Of a stretch of DNA of 54,428 bases, positions 33,289 to 41,793 are shown one piece after another. Numbering within the stretch: position 1 is the stretch's first letter; each line of letters opens with the position of its first letter. A model generated the notes under the pieces. It worked only from the letters and a program-made list of their open reading frames with translations, was not told where the DNA came from and did no database searches. Source of the stretch: an uncultured Collinsella sp. Its GTDB lineage: Bacteria > Actinomycetota > Coriobacteriia > Coriobacteriales > Coriobacteriaceae. The stretch lies in contig CAJJTG010000011.1 of NCBI GenBank assembly GCA_905194675.1, positions 1-54,428 of the forward strand. Reading direction: 5' to 3'. The position numbers and the translations under genes are program-made.

Positions 33289-34712
33289 AGATCGGGGCGC
33301 GAGGTCGCGGGGGCATGCCGCTCTCCTTCGTCATCGCGCGCTACTTCGCCTACGCGTTCGCGGCGGTCGCCACGGCGTGGCTCGCGTCGTTCATGGTGCT
33401 CTCCGTGTTGATCAGCGCGGGCTTCGTCTACGAGGCAAGCTGGGGGCCGGCCAATGCGCGCGAGGTCGCGGAGGGCCTAGCACGCGACGGCGTCTGCGGG
33501 CAGCAGGACGTGCCGACGGCGTACCGCTACCTCATCCTGAACAAGGACGGAAACGTGCTGATGACAGACCTCGAGAGCACGCGGCTCGAGGACGCGACGG
33601 AAATGGCCCGTACGGCACTCGCCGCGGATCCGGGCACAGTGGAGATCGAGGGCGGGGGTTCGGGCCTCACCTACGCCGCGTTCCCGCTCAAGGGCGGCGG
33701 GGCCTGCGCACTCGTCAGTGAGTACCTGCCGCAGTGGGTCTCGCGCGATCTCGCCGGCCTGCTTCCCAACCCGCAGAACCTCATGCTCGTCGGCGCCACG
33801 GCGGGAAGCGCGCTCGCGCTCGCGCTCGTGGCGCGCCGCGCGAGCCGCGTGATCTCGCGCAAGATGGCGCCGCTCGCGGAGGCGGCGGGGCGCGTCGGCG
33901 CGGGGGAGCTCGACTTCGCGGTCGGCAGCACCAACGTGCGCGAGGTGAACGACGTCCTCGCCGCGATGGACGCCATGCGGACCTCCCTCGCCGAGTCACT
34001 CGAGGCCCGCTGGGCCGCGGAGCGGGGGCAGCGCGAGCAGGTGGCGTCGCTCGCCCACGACCTCAAGACGCCGCTCACCGTGCTGCGCGCCAACGCCGAC
34101 TTCGTGGCGGAGGAGCTTGAAGACGAGAAAGACGCCGACCTCGCGGCCGCCGCGCGCGACATAGCCGGCAGTGTCGAAAGGCTCGACGGCTACGTGCGCC
34201 TGCTCATCGAGGCCTCGCGCGGGTCCGGCGGGGCGGAGAGGGCCCCCATGCGGCCGGCCGAGCTCTGCGAGCAAGTCCTCGCCGAGGCTGCCCAGATCGC
34301 CCGGGCGCGAGGCGTGACGCTCGACGCGGCCACGGGCCCTGCTGTCGCGGGCGCGCCCGAGGCCCCGCTCGACCGAACCGCCCTGGCGCGAGCCGCCGCG
34401 AACCTCGTGGCCAACGCCGCCGATCACGCACGCTCGCGCGTGGCCGTCTCCTGCGACGTCGCGGACGGGCACCTCGTTATCGAGGTTGCCGACGACGGAC
34501 CGGGCTTTTCTCCCGCCGCCCTCGAACGCGGCTGCGAGCGCCTCTTCACGGACGACTCCTCCCGCTCCTCGCGTGACGGAGGCCGCCACTACGGGCTCGG
34601 CCTCCACGTCGCCTCCGAGGCCGCGAGCGCCCACGGGGGCTCCGTCTCGCTCGCCAACGGCCCCTCGGGCGGTGCAGTGGCCACCATCGCGGTCCCCCTG
34701 TGCGGGATCTGA
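33276..34712 (+). CDS. Sensor histidine kinase
   Basis: Membrane kinase of 478 residues. Transmembrane helices at about 20-50 and 168-190 enclose an extracytoplasmic sensor domain of roughly 120 residues. HAMP follows, then HisKA with SLAHDLKTPL (His261) and a HATPase domain with NLVANAADHA (N box), DDGPGF (G1) and HYGLGLHVA (G2). A large sensor domain suggests direct peptide or membrane-stress sensing, unlike the tiny loops of BceS. The GTG at 33276 overlaps the regulator; ATG 33315 is an alternative start. Confidence 0.92.
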   Translation: MAALKIGARGRGGMPLSFVIARYFAYAFAAVATAWLASFMVLSVLISAGFVYEASWGPANAREVAEGLARDGVCGQQDVPTAYRYLILNKDGNVLMTDLESTRLEDATEMARTALAADPGTVEIEGGGSGLTYAAFPLKGGGACALVSEYLPQWVSRDLAGLLPNPQNLMLVGATAGSALALALVARRASRVISRKMAPLAEAAGRVGAGELDFAVGSTNVREVNDVLAAMDAMRTSLAESLEARWAAERGQREQVASLAHDLKTPLTVLRANADFVAEELEDEKDADLAAAARDIAGSVERLDGYVRLLIEASRGSGGAERAPMRPAELCEQVLAEAAQIARARGVTLDAATGPAVAGAPEAPLDRTALARAAANLVANAADHARSRVAVSCDVADGHLVIEVADDGPGFSPAALERGCERLFTDDSSRSSRDGGRHYGLGLHVASEAASAHGGSVSLANGPSGGAVATIAVPLCGI

Positions 34713-34822
34713 CGATTTCCTCGATGTCTACCTCGACTGTGATATGTCGCTCGCCGAGGGCGCGACGAGATGGTGTTGCGTCTGCCCCATTTGGTGCTTC
34801 TAGCTCAAATTTGATCTGATGT

Positions 34823-34856
34823 AAGGCCCGTGCAATCCTGCATGGGCCTTTCTTTT
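34823..34856 (+). terminator. Terminator of the immunity island
   Basis: AAGGCCCGTGCA (34823-34834) and TGCATGGGCCTT (34839-34850) form a 12-bp stem with one G-U pair and a 4-base loop, followed by TCTTTT. Confidence 0.88.
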
Positions 34857-35249
34857 GGCAATTGCTCGACCGATTTGTGGCTTGAAACACAAATAATCGA
34901 GTTAAGGAGACATGGGGTCATACAGCGGCTCTCAGGGCGCCCTCCGCACTCCCTCCCGCCATTGCCTCTGCGGCGTCCTCGTATAGAGCCCATCCTCCTT
35001 GGCGTTTCGTTGCAACACCCCACTCGTCCACCGATTAAGTGAACTGCTGGAATAAAGACAGCGACACGCCTGTTCGTTACAGTTGCTATATCTGTGTAAA
35101 TCGTCGCGATAAATACAGCCTGTACTCGGCTGTATACCAACTACGCGTATGTAGATTCATATCGCGTTAATAAATCGGCTCAAGCGTGTGCAAAACGCGC
35201 AAGTAACCGCAAAAGGCGATTATCGCTCAGGTAGTTTTTTGGCACCCTG

Positions 35250-35279
35250 TTGCTTAATCAAAATTAAGCAATTGCTTAA
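35250..35279. repeat. Clustered TTGCTTAA half-sites
   Basis: TTGCTTAA (35250-35257), six bases, then TTAAGCAATTGCTTAA (35264-35279), a perfect 16-bp palindrome: three copies of one 8-base half-site, two of them in the same orientation. Confidence 0.65.
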
Positions 35280-35311
35280 AACAAAAAAGGTCAGGCACTA
35301 GGTGCCTGACC
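35279..35311 (-). terminator. Terminator of tRNA-Pro
   Basis: On the minus strand GGTCAGGCAC / GTGCCTGACC (10 bp, 35289-35311) with a 3-base loop is followed by TTTTTTG. It begins ten bases after the tRNA 3' end. Confidence 0.9.
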
Positions 35312-35321
35312 TGCAAACTTC

Positions 35322-35398
<77 letters not shown>

Positions 35399-35478
35399 AA
35401 GCTTTTGTTTGTTGCTCTGCTCTCGCTCGCAACAAGGAGTATATTAACCCGAAACTTTGTCCTTGTGCAAGAACTTTT

Positions 35479-36693
35479 TTACAAATTTTGAAGCAAGTCC
35501 AAAATTGCATCTGCGAGCTGGGGTTTTGTTAGTACGGGAAGTTCTTGCGTGCCCGCTGTGCTCACGATCCAAGCTTTGTTGGTATCGGTTCCAAAGCCCG
35601 AATCGGCGCGCGAAACATCGTTGGCGATAATGGCATCGCAACCCTTACGCGCGAGTTTGCGCTGCGCGTACTCCACGACGTTATCGGTCTCGGCCGCAAA
35701 GCCGATCACGCACCGCTCTCCCTTTTGGCGCGAGAGCTCGGCCAAGATATCGACCGTCTCGACCAGTTCGATGCGATCCAGGCGTTCGTTGGCCTTTTTG
35801 AGCTTATGGTTGGCAGGGGCCGCGGGGGTGTAGTCGGCGACAGCGGCCGCACAAATGGCCGCATCGGCCGTCTGAAAGGCGCTCAGCGCCGCCTGCAACA
35901 TCTCTGCGGCGGTTTGCACGCGCACGCACTCCACGCCGCGGGGAACGTCGAGCGATGTCGGGCCCAGCACAAGCGTGATAGCGGCGCCGCGGCGAGCGGC
36001 CTCCCCCGCCAGGGCGATGCCCATCTTGCCCGAAGAACGGTTGCCAATGAAGCGCACGGGGTCGATCGGCTCATGCGTGGGGCCGGCGGTAATCACGATG
36101 CGCTTGCCCGCCAGGTCTTGCGGCACGGGGTTGAGCACCTCACAGACGGCCTCGACGATGTCCTCGGGCTCGCTCATACGGCCCGTGTCCACGTCGCCGC
36201 AGGCAAGGTAGCCGCTTCCCGGACCCACCACATGTACGCCGCGGTCACGCAGCATGGCCATGTTGGCCTGCGTCGCCGGCGCCTTCCACATGCCGTTGTT
36301 CATAGCAGGTGCGATCACGATCGGTCGCGGCGTGGCAAGCAGTGTGGTGGAAATAAGGTCATCGGCGATGCCATTGGCCATCTTGGCGATGATATTGGCC
36401 GTCGCGGGCGCCACGACCACCAGATCGGGCTCCTGCGCCAGCGAAATGTGGTGGATGGGGTCGGAGGGATCGTCGAATAGGCCCACGGCAACTGGCTCGT
36501 TGGTGAGCGCACGGAAGGTGAGCGGGCCCACAAACTCGGTGGCATGCTCGCTCATAACGGCCTTGACGCGCGCGCCGCGCTTTTGCAGCAGGCGCACGAT
36601 ATTGCACGACTTATAGGCGGCGATCCCGCCGGTAATGCCCAGCAGGATCGTTTTTCCCTCAAGTTGCATTGAATTGTTGGATGTCGCCGTCAT
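35479..36693 (-). CDS. coaBC: Bifunctional CoaBC (Dfp)
   Basis: Coenzyme A biosynthesis enzyme (404 aa): phosphopantothenate-cysteine ligase and FMN-dependent phosphopantothenoylcysteine decarboxylase. The N-terminal CoaC flavoprotein part has GITGGIAAYKS, catalytic His in IHHISLA (81-82), the PAMNNGMW motif, and Cys in YLACGDVDTGRM. The C-terminal CoaB part has TAGPTHEPIDPVRFIGNRSS and the lysine-rich NHKLKKAN. Full length. AAGGAAG lies before the ATG. It follows the coiled-coil zinc-ribbon gene after two bases. Confidence 0.95.
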   Translation of the reverse strand: MTATSNNSMQLEGKTILLGITGGIAAYKSCNIVRLLQKRGARVKAVMSEHATEFVGPLTFRALTNEPVAVGLFDDPSDPIHHISLAQEPDLVVVAPATANIIAKMANGIADDLISTTLLATPRPIVIAPAMNNGMWKAPATQANMAMLRDRGVHVVGPGSGYLACGDVDTGRMSEPEDIVEAVCEVLNPVPQDLAGKRIVITAGPTHEPIDPVRFIGNRSSGKMGIALAGEAARRGAAITLVLGPTSLDVPRGVECVRVQTAAEMLQAALSAFQTADAAICAAAVADYTPAAPANHKLKKANERLDRIELVETVDILAELSRQKGERCVIGFAAETDNVVEYAQRKLARKGCDAIIANDVSRADSGFGTDTNKAWIVSTAGTQELPVLTKPQLADAILDLLQNL

Positions 36694-36695
36694 CG

Positions 36696-37415
36696 CTAGG
36701 CTTCCTTGCTAGGGAGCACGAGCAGGCGGTGGCAGTACGGGCAGTGCGTAATCTCACTGCCGTCGTGGTTGAGGTCGCTCATGGACGATGCCTGCAGCGC
36801 GGTGTGGCAGACCGTGGGGATGTTGCCCTTGATGGTCTCGACGGCCAGGCCGCGGAACTGCTTGAGCAGGCGCTCGTAGTCGCTGAGCACGTCGGTGGGC
36901 AGCGTAGCGGCCAGCGCGGTGCGCTCCTTGGTGGCGGCTTCGATCTGAGCCTGCAGGTCGGCAGCCTTGGCGCGGGCGGCCTTGGTATCGGCCTTCACGC
37001 CCTCTTCGAACTTGGCGATGATTGCCTGCGCGCGGGTCTCGCGGTCGAGCGCCTCTTTGTGGGCGACAACGACGTCCTTGCGGGTGTGCTCAATCTTGTC
37101 CAGACGCTTGGCCAGGGTGGCGAGCTCGTTCTCCAGGTCCTGAACCTCGCGATAGTCAGAGCCGTCGACGTGGCGCTTCTTGGCGGCCTCGATGGCGTTG
37201 TTGGTCTGAATCTCGGTGGTGTTGAGATCGTCGAGCTCAATGTCCAGGTCCTTGCGTTGGGCGTAGAGCTTGGTCATCTCGGACTTGAGCTTTACATAGG
37301 TCTTGCGCTTGGAAGCGAGCTCCTTGAGCTCCGGCATATTGGCAAGTTCGCTCTTGTTGCGGGCGAGCTCCAAATCGATCTGTTGCAGCTTGAGTAGCGT
37401 AGCGCCGGCGCTCAT
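36696..37415 (-). CDS. Coiled-coil zinc-ribbon protein (CT398-like)
   Basis: Protein of 239 residues: a long coiled coil (about 10-185) and a C-terminal C4-type zinc-ribbon remnant (about 195-239). CPYC is intact near the end; the first knuckle reads IPTVCHTAL, with one Cys missing from the usual CxxC. Such proteins are regularly next to Nif3-like genes and implicated in envelope or secretion functions, but the role is unknown. AAGGAGAG precedes ATG 37415, and the start overlaps the Nif3 stop by four bases. Confidence 0.83.
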   Translation of the reverse strand: MSAGATLLKLQQIDLELARNKSELANMPELKELASKRKTYVKLKSEMTKLYAQRKDLDIELDDLNTTEIQTNNAIEAAKKRHVDGSDYREVQDLENELATLAKRLDKIEHTRKDVVVAHKEALDRETRAQAIIAKFEEGVKADTKAARAKAADLQAQIEAATKERTALAATLPTDVLSDYERLLKQFRGLAVETIKGNIPTVCHTALQASSMSDLNHDGSEITHCPYCHRLLVLPSKEA

Positions 37416-38221
37416 AAGTTCTCTCCTTTTGTCACAGTCCACCATTGGCAAGGGTTCAGTATTTTAATCGCATGACGGGGGTCGGCCCCGGCGTCAACTG
37501 CAGAGTTCATCAATATATCAACGAACGGCTCCTCGGAGCGGTCGTGGCCGAGCAAGATCACCGGCAGCCCGCGCAAGGCAAGGTCTTGCGCCACGTGGTA
37601 GCCCGCCTCGCCCGTCACGATGACATCCGCACCGGCGGCGATGGCAAGCTCGCCAAAGTCACCCAGCGAACCGCCCAAAATTGCGATGGTGCGGCACGGG
37701 TGATCGGCCTCGCCCCACACGCGCGGGTCGCTGCCAAACGCCGCTGCGGCGCGTGCGGCAAGGTTGCGCAGGCTGCAGGGGTCGTGGAGGGTCGCGAGTG
37801 CGCCCAGTCCGCAGGCCTCGGGGTCGTCCACGTGCTCCAACGAGCTTGCGGGCGCGGCGTCCAAAAGCCTACTTAGGCAGATACGTGCCTCGTGCGAGCG
37901 GTCCAGGTTGGTGTGGAGCGAGATAATGCTCACGCCGCAACGGGCTGCCTCGTAGAGCGCCGCGCTGCATTGGGGGCGCGTCGCGCCGGGCGGGCAAAAC
38001 GCCTCGGGCGCCTTGATATAGATGGGATGATGCGTCAGCAGCACGTTGGCTCCGGCCTCCTGGGCGCGGTGCACATTGGCTTCGGTCGCATCGAGTGCGC
38101 AGGCAACACCGGTAATCTCCGCGGCAGGGTCGCCGACGGAGAGTCCTACATGGTCCCAACTCTCGGCATTGGTCTTGGGATAGCGTGCCAGCAGCGCGCG
38201 CTCAAGCTCGGCGACGATCAT
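37412..38221 (-). CDS. Nif3-like dinuclear metal centre protein
   Basis: Nif3/YqfO/YbgI family protein (269 aa). Metal-ligand regions are visible as the early SWDHVGLSVGD, VLLTHHPIYIK with paired His, and the C-terminal GEAGYHVAQDLALRG with GHDRSEEPF. Family members form hexamers with two metals per subunit; one is annotated as GTP cyclohydrolase I type 2, but the cellular role is uncertain. It overlaps both neighbours by four bases, a tight operon with the zinc-ribbon and cysteine desulfurase genes. Confidence 0.92.
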   Translation of the reverse strand: MIVAELERALLARYPKTNAESWDHVGLSVGDPAAEITGVACALDATEANVHRAQEAGANVLLTHHPIYIKAPEAFCPPGATRPQCSAALYEAARCGVSIISLHTNLDRSHEARICLSRLLDAAPASSLEHVDDPEACGLGALATLHDPCSLRNLAARAAAAFGSDPRVWGEADHPCRTIAILGGSLGDFGELAIAAGADVIVTGEAGYHVAQDLALRGLPVILLGHDRSEEPFVDILMNSAVDAGADPRHAIKILNPCQWWTVTKGENL

Positions 38222-39396
38222 ACGGCACCCACGATCGAGAGCAGCGTTTGGGCGAACTCGTCCAGATCGCTCGGATTTACGCGGTCATCAAAGGAAATGC
38301 GCAGTGCTCCCAATGCCTGCTCGCGACCGATGCCCATCGCGCTCAAAACGTGGCTGGGGTCCATACTACCGCTCGAGCATGCCGAGCCTGCCGATACCTC
38401 AAAGCCGGCGGCGTCGAGCTTGATGATGAGCTCCTCGGAGTCCATGCCGTCAATGTAGATCGAAACCATACCCGGCAGACGATCGGCCTGCGCGTAGTCG
38501 CCCATGGTGGCATGAATACGCGGATGGGCCGTAAGCGTGGCATAGAGCTTGTCGGAAAGGGTTTGCAGCGTCGCACGCTCCTGGGCCACATGGGGCGCCA
38601 GCGTGCGGGCGGCAGCGGCAAAAGCCAGCTGTGTACGCAGGTCCTGCGTGCCCGCGCGACGTCCGGCTTCCTGTCCACCGCCAAAAATGCGGGGGCGCAG
38701 TGGCGTGCGGGTCTTAAGGTAGAGAGCGCCGGAAGCCACGGGGCCGCCAATCTTGTGGGCTGCGACGGACATGGCGTCGACGCCCAGCTCGGTGACATCG
38801 AGCGGAATATGCAAGTAGCCCTGGATGGCATCGGTGTGGAACAGGGCGCCTGCGGTATGCGCGGCCGAGGCAAGCTCGCGGATAGGTTGTACCACGCCGG
38901 TCTCGTTGTTGGCGGCCATGATGCTTACGAGCGCCACGTCGTCGCCGAGCAGCTCGATGAGCGCGGCAGGTTCAATGTAGCCCGCACGGCAGGGTTGCAC
39001 CAGATCGACGGTAAAGCCGGCGGCGCGCAGCAGCGGCAGGTTGTCCAGAATCGAATCGTGCTCGATGGCAGATACGATCACACGGTTACGCTTGCGATCG
39101 CGCTGACGAGCGCCCTCGGCAAGACCGAGCAGCGCCAGCTGGTTGGCCTCGGTGCCGCCGTTGGTAAGGATGATCTCGGACGGGCGAACGCGTGCGCCAA
39201 AGCTGCGGGCGATCTCGCGACGGGCGACTTCCAGGCGTGCGGCGGCCTTGCGGCCAAGTGAGTGCAGCGAGTTGGGGTTGACGCCGGCGAGCTCGCTATC
39301 ATCGTACTCACGCTGCGCAAGGAGCGCCTCGGCGCGCATGGGCGTCGAGGCGGCATAGTCAAGATTCACGGGTATGCGGTTTTGACCTGCGGTCAT
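38218..39396 (-). CDS. Cysteine desulfurase (NifS/IscS type)
   Basis: PLP enzyme of 392 residues that removes sulfur from cysteine for Fe-S clusters or tRNA thiolation. NLDYAASTPMR opens the chain; TNGGTEANQLAL binds the cofactor; the PLP lysine is in SVAAHKIGGP; the mobile catalytic Cys is in SAGSACSSGSM. Group I (IscS/NifS) is indicated by that loop. No iscU or mnmA is in the window, so the acceptor is unknown. Confidence 0.93.
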   Translation of the reverse strand: MTAGQNRIPVNLDYAASTPMRAEALLAQREYDDSELAGVNPNSLHSLGRKAAARLEVARREIARSFGARVRPSEIILTNGGTEANQLALLGLAEGARQRDRKRNRVIVSAIEHDSILDNLPLLRAAGFTVDLVQPCRAGYIEPAALIELLGDDVALVSIMAANNETGVVQPIRELASAAHTAGALFHTDAIQGYLHIPLDVTELGVDAMSVAAHKIGGPVASGALYLKTRTPLRPRIFGGGQEAGRRAGTQDLRTQLAFAAAARTLAPHVAQERATLQTLSDKLYATLTAHPRIHATMGDYAQADRLPGMVSIYIDGMDSEELIIKLDAAGFEVSAGSACSSGSMDPSHVLSAMGIGREQALGALRISFDDRVNPSDLDEFAQTLLSIVGAV

Positions 39397-39402
39397 AAGG
39401 GT

Positions 39403-40074
39403 TTATGCCTCCTGTGCGGCCTCATTGCCCAGCTTCTGCAGCAGCGCAACCTCGGCGGCGGGATCTTCGGACTTAAAAACGGCGGAGCCGGCTACGAGCA
39501 CGTTGGCGCCGGCCTTGACGACCTCGGCGATGTTCTTGGAAGAAATACCGCCATCGACCTCGATCAGGGGCGACACGCTGTGACGCTCACACATGGCCGT
39601 AAGCTCGTGCAGCTTAGGCAGCGTGCCCGGGATAAAGCTCTGGCCGCCAAAGCCCGGGTTCACACTCATGAGCAGCACCATATCGACGACGTCGATGATG
39701 CTCTCGAGCACGCACACGGGGGTGGCGGGGTTGAGCACCACGCCGGCCTTGACGCCGCGCTGCTGCAGATGCGTGAGCGTGCGGTGCAGGTGCGTGGAAG
39801 CCTCGTAGTGCACGGTGATCATGTCGGCACCGGCGTCGGCGTACCAATCGACCGTCTCGTCGGGGTTCGACACCATCAGGTGCGCGTCGACCGGCACGTC
39901 GGTGGAGCGCTTGACGGCCTTGAGGATGTCAACGCCAAAGGTGAGGTTGCCGGTAAAGTGGCCGTCCATTACGTCGAAGTGCACGTAGTCGGCACCGGCG
40001 ATCTTGTCGAGTTCGCCCTTGAGGTTGGCCATGTCGGCCGAGAGGACGGACGGAGCGATTTTAATGGAACCCAT
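39403..40074 (-). CDS. rpe: Ribulose-phosphate 3-epimerase
   Basis: TIM-barrel pentose-phosphate enzyme (223 aa) interconverting ribulose 5-phosphate and xylulose 5-phosphate. IKIAPSVLSADMANL, HFDVMDGHFTGNLTFG and MSVNPGFGGQSF carry the metal- and phosphate-binding residues; VDGGISSKN is the later active-site loop. It sits six bases from the cysteine desulfurase gene and 18 from gpsA. Confidence 0.96.
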   Translation of the reverse strand: MGSIKIAPSVLSADMANLKGELDKIAGADYVHFDVMDGHFTGNLTFGVDILKAVKRSTDVPVDAHLMVSNPDETVDWYADAGADMITVHYEASTHLHRTLTHLQQRGVKAGVVLNPATPVCVLESIIDVVDMVLLMSVNPGFGGQSFIPGTLPKLHELTAMCERHSVSPLIEVDGGISSKNIAEVVKAGANVLVAGSAVFKSEDPAAEVALLQKLGNEAAQEA

Positions 40075-40092
40075 GGTAGTAGCCTTTCTGCA

Positions 40093-41100
40093 CTAGTCGG
40101 TGAGTCCGTAGAACTCTTGGGAGGGTACGCGGTCGGTAAGAATCTCGAGCGCCCTATCCAACGTAACACCGTTGTAGAGCGTTTGCTCCACGGCAAAGGT
40201 GAGCGGAATGTCTACGCCCAGTGAACGGGCAAGCTCACTGACGCTGCGGGCCGCGACGGCGCCCTCGACCACCATATGCGTACGTGCCTGGTACTCGTCG
40301 AGCGAGACGCCGTGGGCAAACTCGTAGCCAAAGGTGCGGTTGCGCGAATGCTCGGAGGTGCAGGTGGCAATGAGGTCACCCATGCCGGCAAGACCCATGC
40401 AGGTCATGGCTTGACCGCCGCGGGCGTGCACCAGACGGCTGATCTCGGCCAGGCCGCGCGTCATGATAAGGGCAAGCGTGTTGTCGCCCGCACCAGAACC
40501 GGCGGAAATGCCGCACACGATGGCGATGACGTTTTTCATGGCGCCGCAAACCTCGACGCCGGTCATGTCCTGCGACAGGTAGATGCGGAAGGCCGTGGAT
40601 AGGAGCAGGTCCTTAAAGGTCTCCCCTACCTGCGGATCTTTGCTGGCGATGACGGCGGCAGAAAGCCCGCCGCGGCAGATCTCCTCGGCATGGTTGGGGC
40701 CTGAGAGCGCCGCGACACGCGACTCGTTGCCGATCTCACTGGCGATGACCTCGCTCATAAGCAGGCCGGATTCGGGCTCAATACCCTTGGTGAGGCAGAG
40801 TGTCGGGGTGTCGGCGGCGATGAAGGGTGCTGCCTGATGGCATACGCTGCGCAGGTGTGTGGAGGGCACGGCAAAGATGATGGCGTCGGCGGCGTCGAGC
40901 GCTTGCGCCAGGTCCGTCGTGGCGACGACGTTGCCGGGCAGCTCGTAGTCCACCAGATACCGGGGGTTGCAGTGCTCGCCATTGATGCCGGCGGCCGTCT
41001 GCTCGCTATGGGCCCACATGGTCACGCGCTCGGTTCGCGCGGCGGCAAGGCCGGCGACGGCGGTTCCCCAGGAGCCGGAGCCAATCAGCGCAACATTCAT
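40093..41100 (-). CDS. gpsA: Glycerol-3-phosphate dehydrogenase [NAD(P)+]
   Basis: Cytoplasmic GpsA (335 aa) that reduces dihydroxyacetone phosphate to sn-glycerol 3-phosphate for lipid synthesis. The N-terminal nucleotide-binding GSGSWGTAVAG, LTKGIEPESG, LSGPNHAEEI and GAMKNVIAI are all conserved. Upstream plsY uses its product, so gpsA and plsY form a functional pair nine bases apart. Confidence 0.96.
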   Translation of the reverse strand: MNVALIGSGSWGTAVAGLAAARTERVTMWAHSEQTAAGINGEHCNPRYLVDYELPGNVVATTDLAQALDAADAIIFAVPSTHLRSVCHQAAPFIAADTPTLCLTKGIEPESGLLMSEVIASEIGNESRVAALSGPNHAEEICRGGLSAAVIASKDPQVGETFKDLLLSTAFRIYLSQDMTGVEVCGAMKNVIAIVCGISAGSGAGDNTLALIMTRGLAEISRLVHARGGQAMTCMGLAGMGDLIATCTSEHSRNRTFGYEFAHGVSLDEYQARTHMVVEGAVAARSVSELARSLGVDIPLTFAVEQTLYNGVTLDRALEILTDRVPSQEFYGLTD

Positions 41101-41109
41101 GACTCTCTC

Positions 41110-41793
41110 CTACTTATCGTCGGGCTCGGTGACGCGCTTAGTAAACGAGAGCTTGGACTCCTTACCCGTCATGAGCTTTTTGATGTTCGCACGATGGGCC
41201 CACACCACGGTGATGCCGATTAGCGTCATGCAAAACTTAAGTCCCAGGCTGCTGTACGGAAAGACCGCGCCGGCGGCGATGGGAAGACCGATGGCCGCGG
41301 CAAGCGAACCCACTGACACATACTTGGTGATGGCGACGGCTACGATAAACATGCCCAGCAGCGACAGGCCAATAGGCCAGTACCAGGCGAGGATGACACC
41401 CAGACCAACTGCGATACCCTTGCCGCCGTGGAAGTTGAGATAGGGCGAGAAGATATGGCCCCACACGGCTGCCAGGCAAATGACACCGAGCATCCAGTCG
41501 CCGGGGGCTCCGGGCGCCATGATGTTCGGCGGAAATCTATAGCCCACGCTCGCGATGAACGGACGGGCGATGACAACGCAGATGGCGCCCTTAAGGCAGT
41601 CGAGCAGCAGCGTGAGCGCGGCCACCTTGGGGCCGGCTACGCGCAGGGCGTTGGTGGTGCCGATGTTACCGGAGCCCGCCTTGCGAATGTCGGTGTGGTT
41701 AAACACGCGGCCCAAGATCAGGCCAAACGGAATCGCTCCGATAAAGAACGAGACCACGGCGCAGATGGCGGTCAGCAGAATCGGATTATGCAT
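41110..41793 (-). CDS. plsY: Glycerol-3-phosphate acyltransferase PlsY
   Basis: Membrane enzyme (227 aa) that transfers acyl groups from acyl-phosphate to glycerol 3-phosphate. The three family motifs are seen: KAGSGNIGTTNALR, LNFHGGKGIAVGLG, and a late cytoplasmic loop near VWAHRANIKKL. About five transmembrane helices. ATG 41793 has AAGGAG upstream and overlaps the der stop by eight bases. Longer frames up to 41904 lie within der and are rejected. Confidence 0.95.
   Translation of the reverse strand: MHNPILLTAICAVVSFFIGAIPFGLILGRVFNHTDIRKAGSGNIGTTNALRVAGPKVAALTLLLDCLKGAICVVIARPFIASVGYRFPPNIMAPGAPGDWMLGVICLAAVWGHIFSPYLNFHGGKGIAVGLGVILAWYWPIGLSLLGMFIVAVAITKYVSVGSLAAAIGLPIAAGAVFPYSSLGLKFCMTLIGITVVWAHRANIKKLMTGKESKLSFTKRVTEPDDK

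Larger units (their letters stand above)
34713..35321. other. Non-coding region between island and tRNA-Pro
   Basis: A 609-base stretch with no convincing gene. It holds the island terminator (34823-34856), A+T-rich sequence from about 35040 on, a TTAAGCAA palindrome cluster (35250-35279) and the tRNA-Pro terminator (35279-35311). Base composition falls from island-like to A+T-rich across it, so the island's right edge is probably here. Confidence 0.65.

Noticed and set aside
34912..34986. 24-codon ORF ending in a Cys-containing tail, considered as a lantibiotic precursor
   Set aside because: AAGGAG is only two bases from the ATG; no leader motif and no modification genes.
34805..35140. 111-codon minus-strand open frame after the island
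   Set aside because: It runs across the island terminator and has no family resemblance or ribosome-binding site.
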